From Hirundichthys speculiger (taxonomy: Eukaryota > Chordata > Actinopteri > Beloniformes > Exocoetidae): a stretch of 64,000 nt of DNA. The stretch is taken from the NCBI GenBank assembly GCA_018398805.1, contig JAGFBZ010002028.1:310001-374000 (forward strand). Reading direction: 5' to 3'. Below, in pieces: positions 46,920 through 57,098 of the stretch; positions within the stretch are counted from its first letter, which is position 1; every line of letters starts with the position of its first letter. A program made the position numbers and the translations under genes. The notes below the pieces were generated by a model. That model was not told the DNA's origin. It searched no databases and saw only the letters and a list, made by a program, of their open reading frames with translations.

Positions 46920-47290
46920 CAAAACTGATGCTCATGTGGGAGTCCCAAAACCTGCAGTTCTTCAAATGACCATTGGGGACCTGCTCCGAAAGTGAGTCAA
47001 TGCTCATTGAACCCTGTGTCAACCTGACAGTCGAGATTTACAGACTGGTACAAAAATGTTTTTTTTTTTTTTTCTTCATTGCTACATTTCATGACCAAGA
47101 TAACCGTCCGGGAGCTGAATTTTAACCTCTTTGGTTAAAATTATATTGAAACTCAAATTAACACACAGTTTTGAGTGACATCATAGTGTCGAAGGCGAGC
47201 TTTCACCTCTTTCGTTGAACTTCTGAGCTGTGATAAAAGATAAGAGATTGTTTTAAAAATTATACAGCCTGCTCTGTGAATCAGCAAGAG
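46920..47290. repeat. Unclassified dispersed fish repeat
   Basis: CTGCAGTTCTTCAAATGACC, then TCCGAAAGTGAGTCAATGC and TACAGACTGGTACAAAAA are motifs I recognise from an interspersed repeat in many teleost genomes, but I cannot assign its class. No coding capacity. Confidence 0.4.
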
Positions 47291-47295
47291 GGCGA

Positions 47296-47357
47296 GGGTC
47301 CGCCCAGTGGGCTTCTGGTTACGCTGCGGGATAACCAGAAGCCCACTGGGCGGACCC
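47296..47357. repeat. Perfect 26-bp hairpin with 10-nt loop
   Basis: Left arm 47296-47321 begins GGGTCCGCCCAGTGG and ends CTTCTGGTTA; a 10-nt loop (CGCTGCGGGA) is followed by an exactly complementary right arm, 47332-47357. There is not one mismatch in 26 bp, so it must be recent or under constraint. It also explains the mirrored short ORFs on both strands here. Confidence 0.97.
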
Positions 47358-47671
47358 ATGCAGTACGCGGTGTGTGCGGTGTGTGTGTGGTGTCTGGCTC
47401 CAGGAATGGTGTGGGCTTTCTCTCTCTTGACTCACCATGTGAGTCATTCATTAGGAAAAGAAAATAAAAGGTCTATGTGTTTAGATTTACCTTTAGAGTT
47501 CTGCAATGGGAACTCCCACTCTTGGAGTACATCTGCTGTTCAAACAGAACCTGCAACAAAACAAAGCCCAAGTTTTACTTTAGATAGCAGCAGCAACAGT
47601 AGTTTTTCAAGAGGAAAACCTTCAGTAAATCTGTTAATAAACCTCACAGTACTCTTTCTGTTCCTCTAAAG

Positions 47672-48418
47672 TACATGTGTCAAACACAAGGCCCGCGGGC
47701 CAAATGTGGCCCGTCACGTCATTTTATGTGGCCCTCGAGAGCTTGTGCATTATTGGCTTAAAATTTGAACCAATATTTTAAGACTTAAAATAAGCTTACG
47801 CCGCTTTAAAGCGCATATTGACAATAAACTACATTTCCCATAATGCATTTCGTCATTACCCACAACGATAACAGTTTATAACCATGAGCAAGACATCAAG
47901 ACGATTTTCAGAACTGACGAATTTAAGAAAAACCTCTACAAATTAACCTCAACATGTCCAAGAAAAGAAAATGTGATGCACAAAGAAGGCAGTTTCATGA
48001 ACGATGGGGAAACAAATACAAGTTTGTACTTCAAGGTGAAGAAACAATAGGCCTGTCTTTTGTGTTATGAGGCGTGTCAGTCGTGAAAGAGCATAATCTA
48101 TGTCTGCGTTTTGACAGCAAACACGGAGCTAAGTATGCTAAATTTAGCCTACAAGAAAAACAAAGAATCACTTCCACTTCTAACCGTTACCTGAGCCAGA
48201 GCAGGTTTACAACCACAAACCCTGAGTTTAATATGATAATGAGTTAGATATTTGACACTTGAATACATAATAAATACAGAAACTGTTATTTAACAAGGTG
48301 TAGTTTAATTTATTATGATTTATATTGCATTTTGTTACATTTATGCTGTCAATCTGCCCCTTTGATGGCAACCATGATGCTGATGTGGCTCTCAGTGAAA
48401 ATGAGTCTGACACCCCTG
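47672..48418 (+). mobile_element. hAT element with transposase 5' remnant and 8-bp target duplication
   Basis: Flanked by a perfect 8-bp duplication CTCTAAAG (47664-47671 and 48419-48426). The right terminus is GTCTGACACCCCTG (CAGGGGTGTCAGAC inward); the left terminus TACATGTGTCAAACAC is the same with four changes. Inside, from 47956 on the plus strand, a frame opens MSKKRKCDAQRRQFHERWGN and resembles the start of Charlie-like hAT transposases (with a BED-type finger expected next), but it is broken by a stop within 40 codons. Non-autonomous, 747 bp. Confidence 0.85.
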
Positions 48419-48426
48419 CTCTAAAG

Positions 48427-49800
48427 GCTAATAGAGCCAGCCACGCCGGCTGGACTACAGATACAGTAAAGGCCACAATATCAACCAGCAGCTGTTTCAC
48501 TGTGTAACATATCTAAAGTTAAAACATCTGTGACACCTACCTTGTGCACATCAACTCGAATCAAACTGTGGGTAACGTGTTAACAGGGCCGAGATCTGAG
48601 ATCACACATCTGAACAGTAGTACCATTTCCCTCTGTTATTACCCATAATCCACTCTGCTTCCTGATTGCTTTCTTCAGCTAATGCCTCAGTGATAACTAA
48701 TTAAGATCCATCTGACTGACCAGACATCAGGAACACATTACTTTAACTGAATTTGAGCCACCAAATGAATGAGTTGATTAATTATCCCTGTCTGGTTATT
48801 CGGATAATCCTGTTTCTTACATTTTGATTAGGTCAGAGGAAGGAAGAAACGAGTTTATGTGTGTGTTCTGTTTGGATGTAAGGATGAGCAGAGTCAACAG
48901 GCGCCATAATCTCAGATGATGACGCTGAGCGTTCTGCTAAATATAGGTGCTGTTGGTTTCATGATCCTCTACGGTTTTTCTGGTAAAATGTCAAACTGAT
49001 AAACATGCTCAACATTAGTCACAGACTGCAGGTGGTTGTTTCTATCTCATGACTTCCTACATCGTCAAGATTGTAATCAACAAGCATGAAATAACTTCTT
49101 TGAAATGATCTGCGTCTGACAATTGAGATTTATAGAACAATGTGAAAACTGTATATTTAACCTTGTTGGTCATTTTGAGTTGGTTGTTTGACGTCTCTGA
49201 CTCAGCATGTCTCAGAAACATTCAGATTAGTGAGGATCTGTGACATCACAAACCCATATTAGAGTGGAATCATCCAGCCTCCTCATCTTCATCTTCACAT
49301 CAGTTACTGTACCTACATCTCTGCCACGCAAGCACTTTTATCACCTTTAATCCCGGCTTGGACACATTTGGACTAATCAAATCAAATTAGGGTCAGACGA
49401 CAGCCTCAGAAACATTATGAGGATGAGTAGACACACATTAATCACACTCAGTATGTCCTTCCAGAGTTTTTACTGCATTTGGCACGCGAACGAGTGCAGA
49501 GAAGGAGGATGGTGGGAACAAAAGAAAATCCACTTAATGCTTTGTGTTTTGATGGATACGAACACAGATCTCTGTGTAAACGCTGCTGCAGAGAAGGAGG
49601 ATGCAAAGTTCGTGTGAGCCATTAATCAGACTTTCCTGACTAACGGCTGATTAATGACTAAAATCAGAATGTAAACATCAGATATTTGAACGGTGAGTCC
49701 TGAAATAACCCCCGTTGTTCACAATTCCTCTGTTTGTTTTGCTCACGATGTTGTTTATTTTGTTTTTTTTGCAGTGCATTTTTTTCATTTGACTATTTTT
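48427..49800. other. Intergenic, nothing recognised
   Basis: No gene, RNA gene or classifiable element seen. The 49417-49617 plus-strand frame has no domain. Confidence 0.55.
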
Positions 49801-49804
49801 AGTT

Positions 49805-49972
49805 CCATCCATCCATGAGCTGCCAATTCATCTGAGTTCAGGTCTGACTGGAAGCAGCGTAATCAGTGAGTCCCAGACCTCCCTCTCCCCAGCCACCTCC
49901 TCTGGCCTTTTTTAGGGAAATGCTGAGGCGTTCCCAAGCCAGCCAAGAGATATGATCTAACCAGGATCAAGA
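49805..49972 (-). mobile_element. LINE C-terminal fragment (same element as 50941-51560)
   Basis: On the minus strand it reads WLDHISWLAWERLS, matching the TRWRDYIS.LAWERLG C-terminal motif of an abundant teleost non-LTR retrotransposon. It stops abruptly at 49972, where a Rex1-like tail begins; its RT part resumes at about 50941. Confidence 0.6.
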
Positions 49973-50940
49973 TACATTTTATTTACCCCAAAGGAAATTT
50001 ATTCATCTCCAGTGTTGAGTGACAATACGTGGAAAAAAATAGACAATAAAAGACAGCATTAAAGAGAGATCAGGAATCATAAAACAAGTGTGAAACAAAG
50101 TCAAAATCCATGGTGAGATAATAAAAATAAAACAGCAGCAGCTACCGCCCTCCTCTCAAGCTTGAGCCAAAGTTGTGTTGTAATTTAATTAAAAGTGATC
50201 TGCTACATGTCCTAGAGCTCTGCAGTTTTATGAAGAATGAAGGAGAATTTGAATCTATTAGTCTTGTGTCTGACCGATCTGCATCTTCTACCTGATGGCA
50301 ATAGATGATATTCAGAGAACAGGACACGTGACAAGTCCTCTACGATAGTTTTCTTCTTTGCCGTTCTTATTACAGCAGCTCCATGCACAGTTTGCAGGGA
50401 TTTTTTGCCGTCTGTTTGGATGTTGTACTGATAGGTTTGCTAAACCAACATGTCGTCGCATCTCTGATGATACTTCAGAGTAAAAAATGAACGCGATCTT
50501 TGTGTTCGCCGCAAACAAAACGTCTACTGAAGAAAGGTGTTTTCCAGACCAACTCTGCCACACAGATGATCAAGATTAGCATCCCCCTTAAATCTGAAAT
50601 CCATAATAATCCAAGATATTTTAGAGAACGTTTGTTCAGTTTTATTACCCTCCACCACGGACTGGGTCATGGTCTTTAACCTGGTTTGGATTTTATATAA
50701 TTTACTTTAGTTTGACTGGCATTTAACACACAGTGGTGGTCAGGCCATTCCTACACCCTTTCTATTTCTTTGAATGATAAAGATGGAGATTATTGTATCA
50801 TCTGAAAATGTAATTACATATATATCTGAATAATCACTTCCACAGTCATTTGTGCACAGTGTGAATAAGATGGGGGAGCTCACTGAGCCCTGTGGTACTC
50901 CAGCGCTGCGGTACTTGATCTCTGAGAGAGTGCTATGCAC
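49973..50940 (-). mobile_element. Rex1/Babar-like LINE, 5'-truncated, inserted in another LINE
   Basis: The 3' end on the minus strand is GGAAATAAA-like sequence (plus strand AAGATACATTTTATTTACCC at 49970-49989), the same tail type as at 16517. The minus strand further up encodes YRSAGVPQGSVSSPILFTLC then a FSDDTII box, corresponding to the RT PQG..SP and (Y/F)xDD motifs. Truncated at its 5' end and interrupted by stops. Confidence 0.65.
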
Positions 50941-51560
50941 CCTTACCTGTGTGGGGGGTGCATGGTCAAATGCCTTCTCCAAGTCCACAAAGCACATATA
51001 GATTGGTTGGGCAAACTCCCATGCCCCCTGAGGACCTAAGCGAAGGAATAGAGCTGGTCCAGAATTCCACGGCCAGGACGGTATGATCCTCCTTAATCTG
51101 AGGATCATCCATCGACCATAATCTCCTCTCCAACATTCCTGCATAGGCTTTACCAGGGAGGCTGATGAGTGTGATTCATCTGTGTTTGGAACAAACCCTC
51201 CATTCTGCCTAATAAAGACGGGGGACCACCGCCCCAGTCTGCCAGTCTGCCCTCGATGTCCACACAGTATTGCCATGCCGACTCATGTCAACCAACATCC
51301 AGAGGTGTAAGGAATTCCGGCCAGACGTCATCAGACGTCAGGGGCTTTGCTACCTTGGAAATGTTTTAACTCCCTCTGAGACTTCAGGCCCAGTTATGGG
51401 CGGGCTCACCTCAGAGCCCACAGAATCAGCTTCCTCTGTCGAAGATGAGTTGGTGGGTTTGAGAAGATCCTGAAAAGTATTTGTTCCACCGCCTGGCAAC
51501 GTCTGCAGTCAAGGTCAACAGCACCCCACACTCACTGTACACAGCTGAAGCAGAGCAGTA
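50941..51560 (-). mobile_element. LINE reverse-transcriptase fragment
   Basis: Minus-strand frames contain WEFAQPIYMCFVDLEKAFDH, the RT fingers/palm segment with catalytic FVDLEKAFD, preceded by linker fragments (for example VYSECGVL and VARRW at about 51490-51540). Several frame breaks. The clade is not assigned; the same element's C-terminal end lies at 49805-49972. Confidence 0.65.
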
Positions 51561-51940
51561 CTTTCCCACCTCACAGTTTTTGGCTTAATAATTATTACAC
51601 TACAAACACTACAATTACAATCTGGCTTTAGTCTTTTGAATCGTCAATCATCAAAATTCTCTAAAAATGTCCTTGGTTTGTCTTCACTGCAGCTGACAGC
51701 TGGAAGGAGCAGTGAAGGCCAAATCATGGTTTTATTGTGTCAGTGTTAAACTGGTCGGGTTCCTCTGGATTCAGTTTGTATTTTAGTGTTTTGTTTTGTT
51801 TTTTTTTCCAATAATGCCAGCAATAGAGACAACTGGGGTTTGGAACCGGCTCATTTTCTTTGGAAAGGGTGGAGCCAGATGGTAGATAACACACTTCCCA
51901 AATCCAGTTGGATGCACGGTAAAAACCTCCTTCCTCCTTG
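51561..51940. other. Intergenic, nothing recognised
   Basis: Separates the LINE mosaic from the LTR element. No feature supported. Confidence 0.5.
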
Positions 51941-51945
51941 GGGAG
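51941..51945. repeat. Target-site duplication GGGAG (left)
   Basis: Identical to 57735-57739 on the other side of the LTR element; 5 bp, as made by Ty3/gypsy integrases. Confidence 0.9.
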
Positions 51946-52565
51946 TGTTGCATAACGAAATGCCGTAGAGGGAAAAAAAAATCATGGAGGCAAGGAAATC
52001 TTACGGAAAAGGCAAGTTAGCCATTTATTCTGGAAACAAACAAATGACATGCAGCTCTTCAACATGCCAAACAAAGAAATATCCAAAAGGAAGCGCCAGA
52101 GCCCTCTTCCTGAGCTCCTATTTGTAGCCTTAATGCCCACCTATCCAGTTCAAACTGACCTATCAGGTCAGCTCTGCAGAAGAAAGGTTGACAAGATGAA
52201 TCACAAACAACTTGCTTCATTACAGTTTGCTCACACTGACAAATGCCTCATTTCATTCTTAAATATGCTATCAAAATATTACAAATTTAAAATAGACATT
52301 CACATAATTATCTTGCAGCAATTGCACTAATTACCTGCAATGTCACTACTCTTCCTTTGACCAATTAGATTAAAGAACCCACCCACTCCTACAACACATG
52401 GGAAGGACTATACCTCAAATGTACATACAACCAAATGTTACAACCCACCAGAACATTTTCAAACAATTATCAAGCCACACAACCCAGAAAAAACTCAGTA
52501 TCCTCCCACTCTACTGAGTGACCTTAATGTTTAAGAAAAAGTGAGGGAGCAGATGCTTCGTCACA
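51946..52565 (-). repeat. 3' LTR of the Gmr1-type element
   Basis: 620 bp, TG...CA termini. Differs from the other LTR by five substitutions and five short indels as counted by eye. Contains AATAAA on the minus strand at 52024-52029. Plus-strand ORFs starting MQL(F/V)NMPNKEI in both LTRs are incidental. Confidence 0.95.
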
Positions 52566-52572
52566 TTTCACA

Positions 52573-52585
52573 CCCCCTCCCCCTC
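52573..52585 (-). promoter_or_regulatory. Polypurine tract
   Basis: On the minus strand AGAGGGGGAGGGG, 7 nt before the 3' LTR: the primer for plus-strand DNA synthesis. Confidence 0.8.
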
Positions 52586-52599
52586 TGGCTTACACAGGT

Positions 52600-53378
52600 C
52601 AGGCAAACGGGATAGATAATCCGCTATAAGTTTTTCTTACCACTGCAATACTGTATGGTGAACTGGTATGGTTGGAGGGCGAGACACCAACGCAGGATCC
52701 TAGCATTCTGATGCTGCTTTGACTGCATCCATTTCAAAGACCTGTGGTCAGTCTGCAACACAAATGGTCTTCCCAAAAGGTAATATTTCAATGAATCAAC
52801 AGCCCACTTTATAGCCAGTCCCTCTTTTTCCACAGTCGAGTACCTTTTTTCCCGGTCAAATAGTTTCCTACTAAGGAACAAAACAGGCTTTTCTTCACCA
52901 GGCTTTCCTTGGGCTAACACGGCTCCGAGTCCAACACCAGAAGCATCAACCTGGACCAGGAAAGGTTTTGTGAAATCAGGACTCTGCAACACCGGGGCTT
53001 CACAAATCTGCATCTTCAGCATCTGAAAAGCACACTCACATTCATTATTCCAAATCACTTTAGTGACCGACTTCTTTGTCAGTTCAGTGAGTGGAGCAGC
53101 CAGCGTAGAAAAATGTGGAACAAACCCTCTATACCAGCCCACCAGTCCAAGAAAAGATCTAATTTGTTTTTTGGTCCGGGGTTGAGTAATCATCTGTATG
53201 GCCTTTATCTTTTCTATTTGTGGCTTTATTTGCCCACGGCCGACCAGGTACCCAAGGTATTTCACCTCTTCTTGAGCCCAAGAACACTTATTCACATTCA
53301 GGGTCAGTCCAGCATCCTGTATCTTCCCCAGGACAACTTTGAGATGCCGCAGGTGTTCATCCCAGGTCTCACTGTAGA
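52600..53378 (-). pseudogene. RT thumb and RNase H of the Gmr1-type element (frame-broken)
   Basis: The open frame 53295-52624 runs from the RT connection (KCSWAQEEVKYLGYLVG, then TKKQIRSFLGLVGWYRGFVP) into RNase H: LVQVDASGVGLGAVL (first Asp), STVEKEGLAI (Glu), LQTDHRSLKWM (Asp) and IQYCSGKKN. The frame ends one residue later; the final catalytic Asp segment is present just downstream but in another frame, because of a one-base loss near 52632. RNase H degrades the RNA strand during reverse transcription. It is the last pol domain, directly followed by the polypurine tract, which confirms that nothing lies after it. Confidence 0.88.
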
Positions 53379-54080
53379 TTACGACATCATCAAGATAGCA
53401 ATGCGAACCTGGAGCAAATCATTCAGCACGATATCCATTAATCTTTGGAAGGTTGCAGGAGCTCCATGGAGCCCAAAAGGTAATACTGTATAGTGAAACA
53501 AACCCATTCCGGGAATCTGAAAAGCTGTGTATTCTCTACAGGCTGGGGCGAGTGGTACTTGCCAATAACCTTTACAAAGATCTAGGGTTGTAATATACTT
53601 AGCTTTTCCCAGTCTCTCCAACAGTTCATCAATGCGTGGCATGGGGTAAGAATCAAAACATGAAATGCTGTTCAGCTTCCTCATATCAGAACAGAACCGA
53701 GGTTGAGTAGAATTTTTCTTGGGAACAAGCACGATAGGGTTGGACCATTCACTCTTGGATGGCTCAATGACTGACATGTCCAACATCATCTGGACTTCCT
53801 TCCTTAGAGGTTCCACCATCCGCTCCGGTATCCTGTAAGGCTTCAGACGAACTGGTGTAGCATCCTTCAAAATAATCTTATGCTCTATCACATTGGTACG
53901 TCCAGGCTTCTTAGAAAATAAAGATGGAAAAGACTGTTTAAGCTCACCTAGTTGATGCAACTGCTCTTCACTCAAGTGCTCTGGAGGGAGCTTGGGTTTA
54001 CCTTTCTCCCTAAAGGGTACCATGTCGAGTTCCTCAGCCTCTATCACATCCTCCACTTCAGGCTGGACATCCTGGACCAT
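53379..54080 (-). pseudogene. Reverse transcriptase of the Gmr1-type element (frame-broken before YLDD)
   Basis: 234 codons on the minus strand. Motifs: LKPYRIPERMVEPLRKEV, WSNPIVLVPKKN, RFCSDMRKLN, YITTLDLCKGYWQVPL (first catalytic Asp), TAFQIPGMGLFHYTVLPFGL and GAPATFQRLMD. The YLDD active-site box is encoded at about 53385-53397 but in a different frame: one base of shift lies just upstream, so the frame stops here. The sequence is Ty3/gypsy-like. It is preceded by about 75 residues of acidic linker from the integrase C-terminus. The copy cannot make a full RT without frame correction unless the break is a consensus error. Confidence 0.9.
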
Positions 54081-54099
54081 CAGGACCTGCTCCCCTCCT

Positions 54100-54430
54100 G
54101 TCTTCTCCTTTTTCCTTTCATGATACTCCTTTAACAGGTTTACATGGAGATGTTTGATGGTTGTTTATATTTATCAGGACAAAAAATCTCATATGTTACT
54201 GGCCCACCCTCCTGATCACAGAATAGGGGCCTTGCCACTTGGCTAGTAACTTACTTGGTCCGGTAGGAAGCAGTACCACACCTTTTGCCAGCTTTCAGTT
54301 CTCTTTCCCGGCATGTTTGTCGTACCATACCTTTGTCTGAGTTGAGCTTCTAACATGTGTTCCTTGGCTTTTCTCTCTGTAACTTCCAAGTTTGTCTCAT
54401 CTGCAGATGTAGGAGATGATGTTAGTGGTG
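54100..54430 (-). pseudogene. Integrase C-terminal region, degenerate
   Basis: Broken frames on the minus strand retain KAKEHMLEAQLRQR-like and KWQGPYSVIRRVGP-like segments, the latter matching the GPY/F module of gypsy-type integrases. At least two frame shifts separate them. No chromodomain was recognised. Confidence 0.6.
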
Positions 54431-54431
54431 T

Positions 54432-54947
54432 TTATACCGTCGCCTCTCCAGCCACCCAGTTCTCCTTCAGCATGTCCAAAGGGCCTCTGACCTGCCTGCT
54501 GTACAACAACTCAAAAGGGGAGAAACCAGTTGAGCTTGTGGCACCTCTCTGTATGCAAATAAAAGAAAGGCACCATTTATCCCAATCTTTACCAGTATCA
54601 TCAACAAACTTTTTCAACAGGTGTTTCAGAGTACGATTAAATCGCTCCACCAGACCATCAGTTTCTGGAAATGGTTGTGTTCTTATCCCCTTTACACCGA
54701 GTTAGAATAAGTGACTTCATCAAATGTGACTAAAGTTCGTACCTTGATCTGTCAAGATCTCTTTGGGGATACCAACTCTAGAGAATACCTCCACCAAACC
54801 CGCACTATTGTTTAACCTGAACAGAGCGTAGGGGTAAACATCTGGGTATCTGGTGGCGTAGTCACATATAACCAAGGCAAATTTGTGTCCGTTACTACTT
54901 TTGGGCAAAGGACCAATAACATCCATAGCAATTCTCTCATAGGCCAC
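54432..54947 (-). pseudogene. Integrase catalytic core, frame-broken
   Basis: Two frames carry the DD35E core: the first (54947-54720) has AMDVIGPLPKSSNG (Asp 1) and EILTDQGTNF (Asp 2); the second (54650-54432) has ERFNRTLKHLLKKF, whose first Glu is the third catalytic residue, about 35 codons from Asp 2 by nucleotide distance. Between them a stop and a one-base shift occur near 54700. A further shift near 54945 separates the core from the zinc-binding domain at the end of the gag frame, and a stop follows GEATV at 54432. The integrase inserts the cDNA, making the 5-bp duplication. Confidence 0.88.
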
Positions 54948-57042
54948 TCATGATAGGCAATGGTTGCAACTGGCCACGGTCTGAAACTTTGGTGGGAGCT
55001 ACAATCTGACATTTATGGCAACTTTTACAGTAATCCATTACCTCTTTATATAATCCCGGCCAGTAAAAGCGTTGGGCAATGCGGTTATAGGTTTTAGCCT
55101 GTCCTAGATGCCCAGCCCATGGAACCGTATGACCCAAATGCAGGACTACTTGTCGATACTCTTTCGGAACAACAAGCCTAGGTTTTTCAATATCTGCCAA
55201 ATAAAGAAGGTTGTCTTTTATGATAAAAGGATCCCCACCTACCCTATTCTGACCTCCCATGCCTGCATCATGGACTCCATTAACTTCATGTGCTTTTGCA
55301 AAGAGAGGTTTTAACAAAGAGTCATTCTCCTGACTCTGTCTGAAATTGTCTGGGACTTGCCATTGGGGGTCAATATGGGCATACTCAGGGAGAGCCAGTT
55401 CAATGTTTTTAGCTTTGTCATAATTCCCATTTCTCTCTTGACGGCGTTGCCGTTTTGTTTTCTTACCCTTATTTCCCCTTTCAAACAAACTATCATGTAC
55501 ATCTGGTAGGGGTTCAAGCCCCTTAGCCACCGAGCGGGTAACAACAGCACAAGAGTATGCTTGAGAATTTTTCTGGACCAAGTTGTCAAGAATAGGCAAA
55601 TCCTCTCCAATAATTACATCATAAGCTAATTTATCTAGGACACCAACTGTTAACATAAAGGCTTGCTTTTCAGCCTCAATGATAACATCTACTGTAGGAT
55701 AATCTTTCTTGCATCCATGTACACATGTAATATTTACCTTTTGATCAAAGTTAGTCAATGCATTACTAAGTAGGCTAGATTTTACTAAGGTTTGTGAACT
55801 ACCAGTGTCCACTAGAGCTTTTACCCTATGACCATTAACTATGACATCTACCATATGCTTATGAGGATTCAATCCATTATCATTAGCTTCATCCTTATCA
55901 ATTTCTACCCGTGGCACTGAACACAATTCAACAGACTTTGATTTTCTTAGGGGACACAATGAAGCTTTGTGGCCAGGCTGCCGACAGTAGTAACACACTA
56001 AATTAGGTTTCAAGTCTGAATGAACAGGTTTCTTACTAACCCCAGCATCCATACCGTCCATAGAAGGTAACCTATAAGGTTTACCATCTCCAAACCTTGT
56101 CTTCCCTGCAACCACCTTTGTCCTTAAAGGGTCCTGGTGCGCAGCTGTGTAGCGTTCCGCCAAATCCGCTGCCACCTCTCCTGTCTGGGGATTGTGCTCC
56201 TTTACCCAGATGCGAATATCAGGAGGAAGCACACGAAGATACTGTTCCAAGACGATTATCTCACCGATCTGCTCCTTGGTTCGACTGTTGGGGCGCATCC
56301 ATCGTTTGTAGAGGCCCTTCAGGCGGTTGTAGGTCTCTCTCACAGTCTCTCCAACGGGCATTGCAGTATTTCGGAAACGACGTCTGTAGGTCTCTTCTGT
56401 AACATCAAACTTCACCAACACTGCTGTTTTAATATCATCATAGGATCCTGACTGATCCTCATCCATTCCAGCATAAGCCTCCAAGGCTTTTCCCGTCAGC
56501 AAGGTAACCACCCTCGCTGCCCACTCTGTTGGCGGCCAACCCCACGTTCTTGCTATCCGTTCAAATCGAACAAAGAAACTCTCTGGATCTTCCCCTTCTT
56601 TGAAGTCAGGTATCCTGGGTTCACCAATAAGTGATCCTGCAGCCTGGATCAGAGGAGTAGCATGTCGTTGACGTGGGGCCGGTAACTGAGGCAATGAGCC
56701 GACGAGTCCACTAGCAGGCAATGGAGGAGATGGGGAGACAGGCCGTTCTAAAGGTTCAGAAGGTGCTTCAGTCACATCATTCCGCTTTGATTTCGGCCCC
56801 ATCTCCAATCTGAGCTGTTTAATCTGTTCAAAGAGCGCAGCTTCAGTTTGCTTAGACCGATGCATAAACTCTCTCATATCTTCAAAAAAATCAGGTGAGG
56901 AGAGTTCTGGCTCTTCTCCACCCTCAGCAGCCATACCTCCACCTGGTGACGGCTCAAACTCAAGTGTCTTTTCCACATCTTCCTCCTCCATTTCTGCCAA
57001 GGTGTGTCTCCTTGGCCAAACGAGCCCTTCCACGTCCTGCAC
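54937..57042 (-). CDS. Gag-protease-integrase zinc domain polyprotein of the Gmr1-type element
   Basis: 701 codons, open throughout, first ATG at 57042 about 57 nt after the primer site. Order: acidic N-terminus (1-80); Pro-rich linker (90-130); capsid N-part (about 140-215, FFVRFERIARTWGW); a SCAN-like capsid C-domain (218-301: RRRFRNTAMPVGETVRETYN, then RWMRPNSRTKEQI, VLEQYLRVLPPDIRIWV and EHNPQTGE); a CCHC zinc knuckle (350-363, CYYCRQPGHKASLC); an aspartic protease (VDTGSSQTLV, catalytic Asp 412; VIIGEDLPIL near 476-485); and the integrase HHCC domain (635-678). There is no RT between protease and integrase. The frame ends at LPIMSGL by a shift relative to the integrase core. Gag builds the particle, and the protease matures it. 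Confidence 0.92.
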   Translation of the reverse strand: MQDVEGLVWPRRHTLAEMEEEDVEKTLEFEPSPGGGMAAEGGEEPELSSPDFFEDMREFMHRSKQTEAALFEQIKQLRLEMGPKSKRNDVTEAPSEPLERPVSPSPPLPASGLVGSLPQLPAPRQRHATPLIQAAGSLIGEPRIPDFKEGEDPESFFVRFERIARTWGWPPTEWAARVVTLLTGKALEAYAGMDEDQSGSYDDIKTAVLVKFDVTEETYRRRFRNTAMPVGETVRETYNRLKGLYKRWMRPNSRTKEQIGEIIVLEQYLRVLPPDIRIWVKEHNPQTGEVAADLAERYTAAHQDPLRTKVVAGKTRFGDGKPYRLPSMDGMDAGVSKKPVHSDLKPNLVCYYCRQPGHKASLCPLRKSKSVELCSVPRVEIDKDEANDNGLNPHKHMVDVIVNGHRVKALVDTGSSQTLVKSSLLSNALTNFDQKVNITCVHGCKKDYPTVDVIIEAEKQAFMLTVGVLDKLAYDVIIGEDLPILDNLVQKNSQAYSCAVVTRSVAKGLEPLPDVHDSLFERGNKGKKTKRQRRQERNGNYDKAKNIELALPEYAHIDPQWQVPDNFRQSQENDSLLKPLFAKAHEVNGVHDAGMGGQNRVGGDPFIIKDNLLYLADIEKPRLVVPKEYRQVVLHLGHTVPWAGHLGQAKTYNRIAQRFYWPGLYKEVMDYCKSCHKCQIVAPTKVSDRGQLQPLPIMSGL
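56143..56391 (-). other. SCAN-like capsid domain within gag
   Basis: Residues 218-301 of the gag frame. RPNSRTKEQIGEIIVLEQYL, then LPPDIRIWVKEHNPQTGE closely match the SCAN consensus of vertebrate zinc-finger proteins (RPE..TKEQILELLVLEQFL..LP.E.Q.WV.EH.P.SGEEA). Published work derives the SCAN domain from the capsid C-terminal domain of Gmr1-like elements, and this copy shows it directly. Confidence 0.88.
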
Positions 57043-57098
57043 CTCTCATTTAGTCAGTGCAATTCCACCAACTTGTCACAGGTGGGGGAAAAAAAAGG

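Noticed and set aside
50740..51276. 178-codon frame as a gene
   Set aside because: It is a chimera of two LINE reverse-transcriptase fragments.
52049..52330. 93-codon plus-strand frame, repeated at 57222-57503
   Set aside because: Lies antisense in both LTRs; identity reflects the LTR repeat, and no protein family fits.
54355..54705. 116-codon plus-strand frame
   Set aside because: Antisense shadow of the integrase core region.
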